A stretch of 64,000 nucleotides of DNA from Taeniopygia guttata (taxonomy: Eukaryota > Chordata > Aves > Passeriformes > Estrildidae), in the NCBI RefSeq assembly GCF_048771995.1, contig NC_133030.1:11238001-11302000 (forward strand), written 5' to 3'. The notes beneath the pieces are model-generated. The model did not search any database and was not told the DNA's origin. It was given only the letters and a program-made list of their open reading frames with translations. The position numbers and the translations under genes are program-made. Below are positions 63,901 to 64,000 of the stretch, one piece after another; positions within the stretch are counted from its first letter, which is position 1; every line of letters begins with the position of its first letter.

Positions 63901-64000
63901 CCTCTATTTCATGATGACTCCACTTGGTGATGATTCCACTGTGTTGTCCCCATTCCTTGGCTCTGGCACATCCTCAAAAGGCCTCTGGAAGGCAACACTA
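63901..64000 (-). pseudogene. Beginning of a second minus-strand MRGPR pseudogene (cut)
   Basis: The last bases align with the C-tail coding region of the pseudogene at 40,307-41,283. The rest lies outside the window, so its state cannot be judged. Confidence 0.45.

Larger units (their letters stand above)
59180..64000 (+). repeat. Tandem duplication unit F (receptor at 60.6 kb), cut by window end
   Basis: Homologous to unit B throughout, including its 3' flank. Alignment continues to the last base, where TCTGGAAGGCAACACTA matches the start of the minus-strand MRGPR pseudogene region (TCTGGAAAGCAACACTA at 40,399-40,415). Its intron block is deleted relative to B. Confidence 0.85.

Overview
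This window is nuclear DNA from a bird. Three things point there: more than twenty CR1 LINE 3' ends in both orientations, single-coding-exon olfactory receptor (OR) genes, and Mas-related (MRGPR-like) receptor genes whose 5' UTR appears to be spliced on from an upstream exon. No bacterial or organellar feature is present. The species cannot be read from the sequence; a passerine is plausible but unproven.

Layout. 1-8.9 kb is mostly non-coding. Within it, a (GGGAA)n array is followed directly by a CpG island with a ZNF143-like promoter motif and no recognisable gene. 8.9-20.3 kb holds three minus-strand ORs: two intact and one broken. 20.3-26.9 kb is CR1-rich intergenic DNA. At 26.9 and 29.8-30.8 kb lie two canonical MRGPR/MAS-type receptors in convergent (tail-to-tail) orientation.

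From about 31.6 kb to the right edge the window is a tandem segmental duplication. Each unit carries a conserved UTR-exon or intron sequence, one receptor coding exon, and usually a G-rich tail that is a GGGAT array in three copies. Intact receptors lie at 34.1, 37.7, 49.5, 52.4 and 60.6 kb. A frameshifted copy lies at 45.3 kb, and one unit (54.0-59.2 kb) has lost its receptor. A broken minus-strand MRGPR lies at 40.3-41.3 kb, and its duplicate is cut by the window end at 64 kb. All five intact receptors keep seven hydrophobic segments but have lost the TM7 NPxxY asparagine (KPxxY instead). Three have also lost the TM3 E-R-C (DRY-equivalent) motif entirely, and a fourth has Q-R-C. A 15-codon upstream ORF precedes each receptor start, including that of the pseudogene.

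An endogenous retrovirus (54,304-58,647) sits inside the receptor-less unit. It has two LTRs of about 345 bp differing by about 3%, a 6-bp target duplication, a tRNA-Phe primer site, an open gag, no pol, and a broken gamma-type env. The neighbouring units preserve the empty site, so it inserted after the duplications. Two further insertions (44.4-45.0 and 59.2-59.7 kb) look like solo LTRs.

The most unusual content is this small, rapidly duplicating receptor family that has lost standard GPCR activation motifs while keeping open reading frames, a conserved uORF and signs of gene conversion.
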